DNA of 32,047 nt from an uncultured bacterium (GTDB lineage Bacteria > Bacillota > Clostridia > Lachnospirales > Lachnospiraceae): the NCBI GenBank assembly GCA_948467735.1, contig CAOKFN010000054.1, forward strand, positions 1-32,047, written 5' to 3'. A model generated the notes under the pieces. The model did not search any database. It had not been told where the DNA came from and saw only the letters and a list, made by a program, of their open reading frames with translations. The first letter of the stretch is position 1, and the number at the start of each line of letters is the position of its first letter. A program made the position numbers and the translations under genes. Shown piece after piece: positions 31,024-32,047 of the stretch.

Positions 31024-31039
31024 ATGCAGTCAGCTGCAT
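31024..31039 (+). terminator. Short hairpin after the hypothetical gene
   Basis: ATGCAG/CTGCAT with a TCAG loop (31024-31039) follows the stop at 31011. There is no T-run directly after it, so terminator function is uncertain. Confidence 0.3.
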
Positions 31040-31076
31040 CGGATGTTTTGAAAATTAGAAAATATAGAAAAAGGCA

Positions 31077-31105
31077 TTGACAAAAGAGGCTGTTTTGTAT
31101 ATAAT
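31077..31105 (+). promoter_or_regulatory. Consensus sigma-A promoter for tRNA-Ser
   Basis: Perfect TTGACA (31077-31082) and perfect TATAAT (31100-31105) are 17 bp apart. Predicted start near 31112, about 60 nt before the mature tRNA. Such full consensus is typical of stable RNA genes. Confidence 0.85.
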
Positions 31106-31170
31106 AACACTTGCATCATGAATGGTGATGCAAACAGCAAGCATATTGGCAGAGATGCAGTTCGGATTAA

Positions 31171-31258
31171 GGAGAAGTACTCAAGAGGCCGAAGAGGCGC
31201 CCCTGCTAAGGGTGTAGGTCGGGCAACCGGCGCGAGGGTTCAAATCCCTCCTTCTCCG
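31171..31258 (+). tRNA. tRNA-Ser (anticodon GCU)
   Basis: Acceptor GGAGAAG (31171-31177) pairs with CTTCTCC near 31251-31257, followed by discriminator G31258. The anticodon loop CTGCTAA (anticodon GCU, for AGC/AGU) sits in a CCC/GGG-ended stem. A long variable arm (GGTCGGGCAACCGGC region) and a T arm with GTTCAAATC are present, as expected for class II tRNA-Ser. CCA is not encoded. Total length is 88 nt. Confidence 0.95.
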
Positions 31259-31306
31259 TTTTTCTGTCAATATATGTTTGGGTGGAACTATAGGATTTGC
31301 ATTGAT

Positions 31307-31335
31307 AAGCGCCTTGTTTGCAGGCGTTTTTTTTT
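31307..31335 (+). terminator. Intrinsic terminator after tRNA-Ser
   Basis: AAGCGCCT (31307-31314) pairs with AGGCGTTT (31322-31329, one G-T pair) around a 7-nt loop, and a run of nine T (31327-31335) completes it. Confidence 0.85.
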
Positions 31336-31539
31336 ATTGATTACTGTCCATAAGCTGCAGATAAGGATGTAAAGTAGAATTTTGTAATAATTAGAGTTTT
31401 TCCATGTTTTTAAGGCACTGCGTGCGGCTTTCGTTCATTTGTATTCTGCGTTGGCTGATATTGTTCAGTATGCATGATTGACGTAAAAAACGGTTTTGCT
31501 GCCAAATGTGCAGAATCTGTAAAAAAATACAAAAAACAG

Positions 31540-31567
31540 TTGACAAGATGCCGGCCGGTATGATAAT
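31540..31567 (+). promoter_or_regulatory. rRNA operon promoter P1
   Basis: TTGACA at 31540-31545 and GATAAT at 31562-31567 with a 16-bp spacer. The spacer contains the palindrome CCGGCCGG. The 31336-31539 stretch before it is AT-rich with nothing else recognised. Confidence 0.6.
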
Positions 31568-31633
31568 ATAAAAATCTACCGCGAAACATAAAATTTCTGG
31601 TAGGAATAAGTTAAAAAAAGTTTAAAAAAGCAG

Positions 31634-31662
31634 TTGACAAACGCAGAGAACTATGATATTAT
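31634..31662 (+). promoter_or_regulatory. rRNA operon promoter P2
   Basis: TTGACA at 31634-31639 and TATTAT at 31657-31662 (preceded by TGA, an extended -10) with a 17-bp spacer. Predicted start near 31669. Tandem promoters are usual for rrn operons. Confidence 0.7.
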
Positions 31663-31668
31663 ATCAGA

Positions 31669-31895
31669 GTTGCCGATGCAGTCAGCGGCAGACAGGATGC
31701 AGGACGGAAGAAAGAGAAAGTCCGCGGCATCACACAGCACCTTGACAAATAAACAGCATCACAGCCCTGAAAATTCCAAAAAGAGAATTTCAGAGAACGA
31801 AGTCTTCGAGAGAAGACAGCCAGAAATGGCAGACCTAAAAACAGTAAACCAGAACAGAAAAGCTGAAAGGCCAGACGAAGACTGGGAGAAGGAAA
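31669..31895 (+). ncRNA. 16S rRNA leader (pre-rRNA 5' region)
   Basis: The 227-nt leader contains a stem at 31767-31793 (9 bp with a bulged A) and a perfect GTCTTC-GAGA-GAAGAC hairpin at 31802-31817. CACCTTGACAAATAA (31738-31752) resembles the boxA-like segment of Clostridia rrn leaders. This sequence would be removed by RNase III type processing. Confidence 0.55.

Positions 31896-32047
<152 letters not shown>

Noticed and set aside
31118..31372. Plus-strand frame of 84 codons
   Set aside because: It contains the whole tRNA-Ser and its terminator; no independent coding signal.

Overview
The window looks like chromosome of a motile, spore-forming, monoderm Clostridia, most likely Lachnospiraceae. 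This rests on the content: a low-GC Gram-positive 16S 5' end, strong AGGAGG-type ribosome sites with many TTG starts, a BofA homologue, a flagellin, an outer-membrane-free Tad pilus set, and LeuRS and DUF-family proteins typical of that family. No database search was possible, so genus is not assigned.

Layout. 1-230: truncated 3' end of an Rpn/PD-(D/E)XK-type nuclease gene with a 36-bp repeat array. 321-370: bidirectional terminator. 388-828 (-): small Cys-rich unknown protein. 1245-4946: a 1233-residue protein with a TPR-like head, a long repeat-rich acidic middle and a degenerate AAA-like tail. 5117-7132: glycogen branching enzyme glgB. 7395-12308: motility genes, namely a large protein with a FliK-like tail, a flagellin and a FliS-like chaperone. 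12258-12554 (-): DUF2508/YaaL-like protein converging on fliS. 12742-12936: BofA-like protein.

13121-23728 is the centrepiece: a complete monoderm Tad (type IVc) pilus locus behind a near-consensus promoter (12973-13001) and a leader of about 105 nt. In order: prepilin peptidase, TadZ-like protein, CpaF ATPase, TadB, a TadC-like protein with a large extracytoplasmic insertion, Flp pilin, a DUF5702 protein, a TadE-like protein with two metal-site-like C-terminal repeats, a second prepilin peptidase, a second TadE-like pseudopilin, and an FHA-domain protein. The ATPase would drive assembly on the TadB/TadC platform, the peptidases would mature the pilins, and the FHA protein could couple the system to Ser/Thr phosphorylation. 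A rhomboid protease with its own promoter follows.

24506-30332 is metabolic and housekeeping: a flavodoxin-fold/SCP2 fusion, a HIT hydrolase, two-subunit class I fumarase (fumA and fumB separated by three tandem 42-bp hairpin repeats) and leuS. After a hairpin-rich spacer come a small unknown gene, tRNA-Ser(GCU) with a perfect promoter and a terminator, and two tandem rrn promoters leading into the 16S rRNA gene, which runs off the end.

No CRISPR array, insertion sequence or prophage was found. The most unusual material is the repeat-rich pseudo-AAA protein, the divergent Tad components and several hairpin-rich intergenic elements (16650-16823, 26972-27086, 30363-30453).
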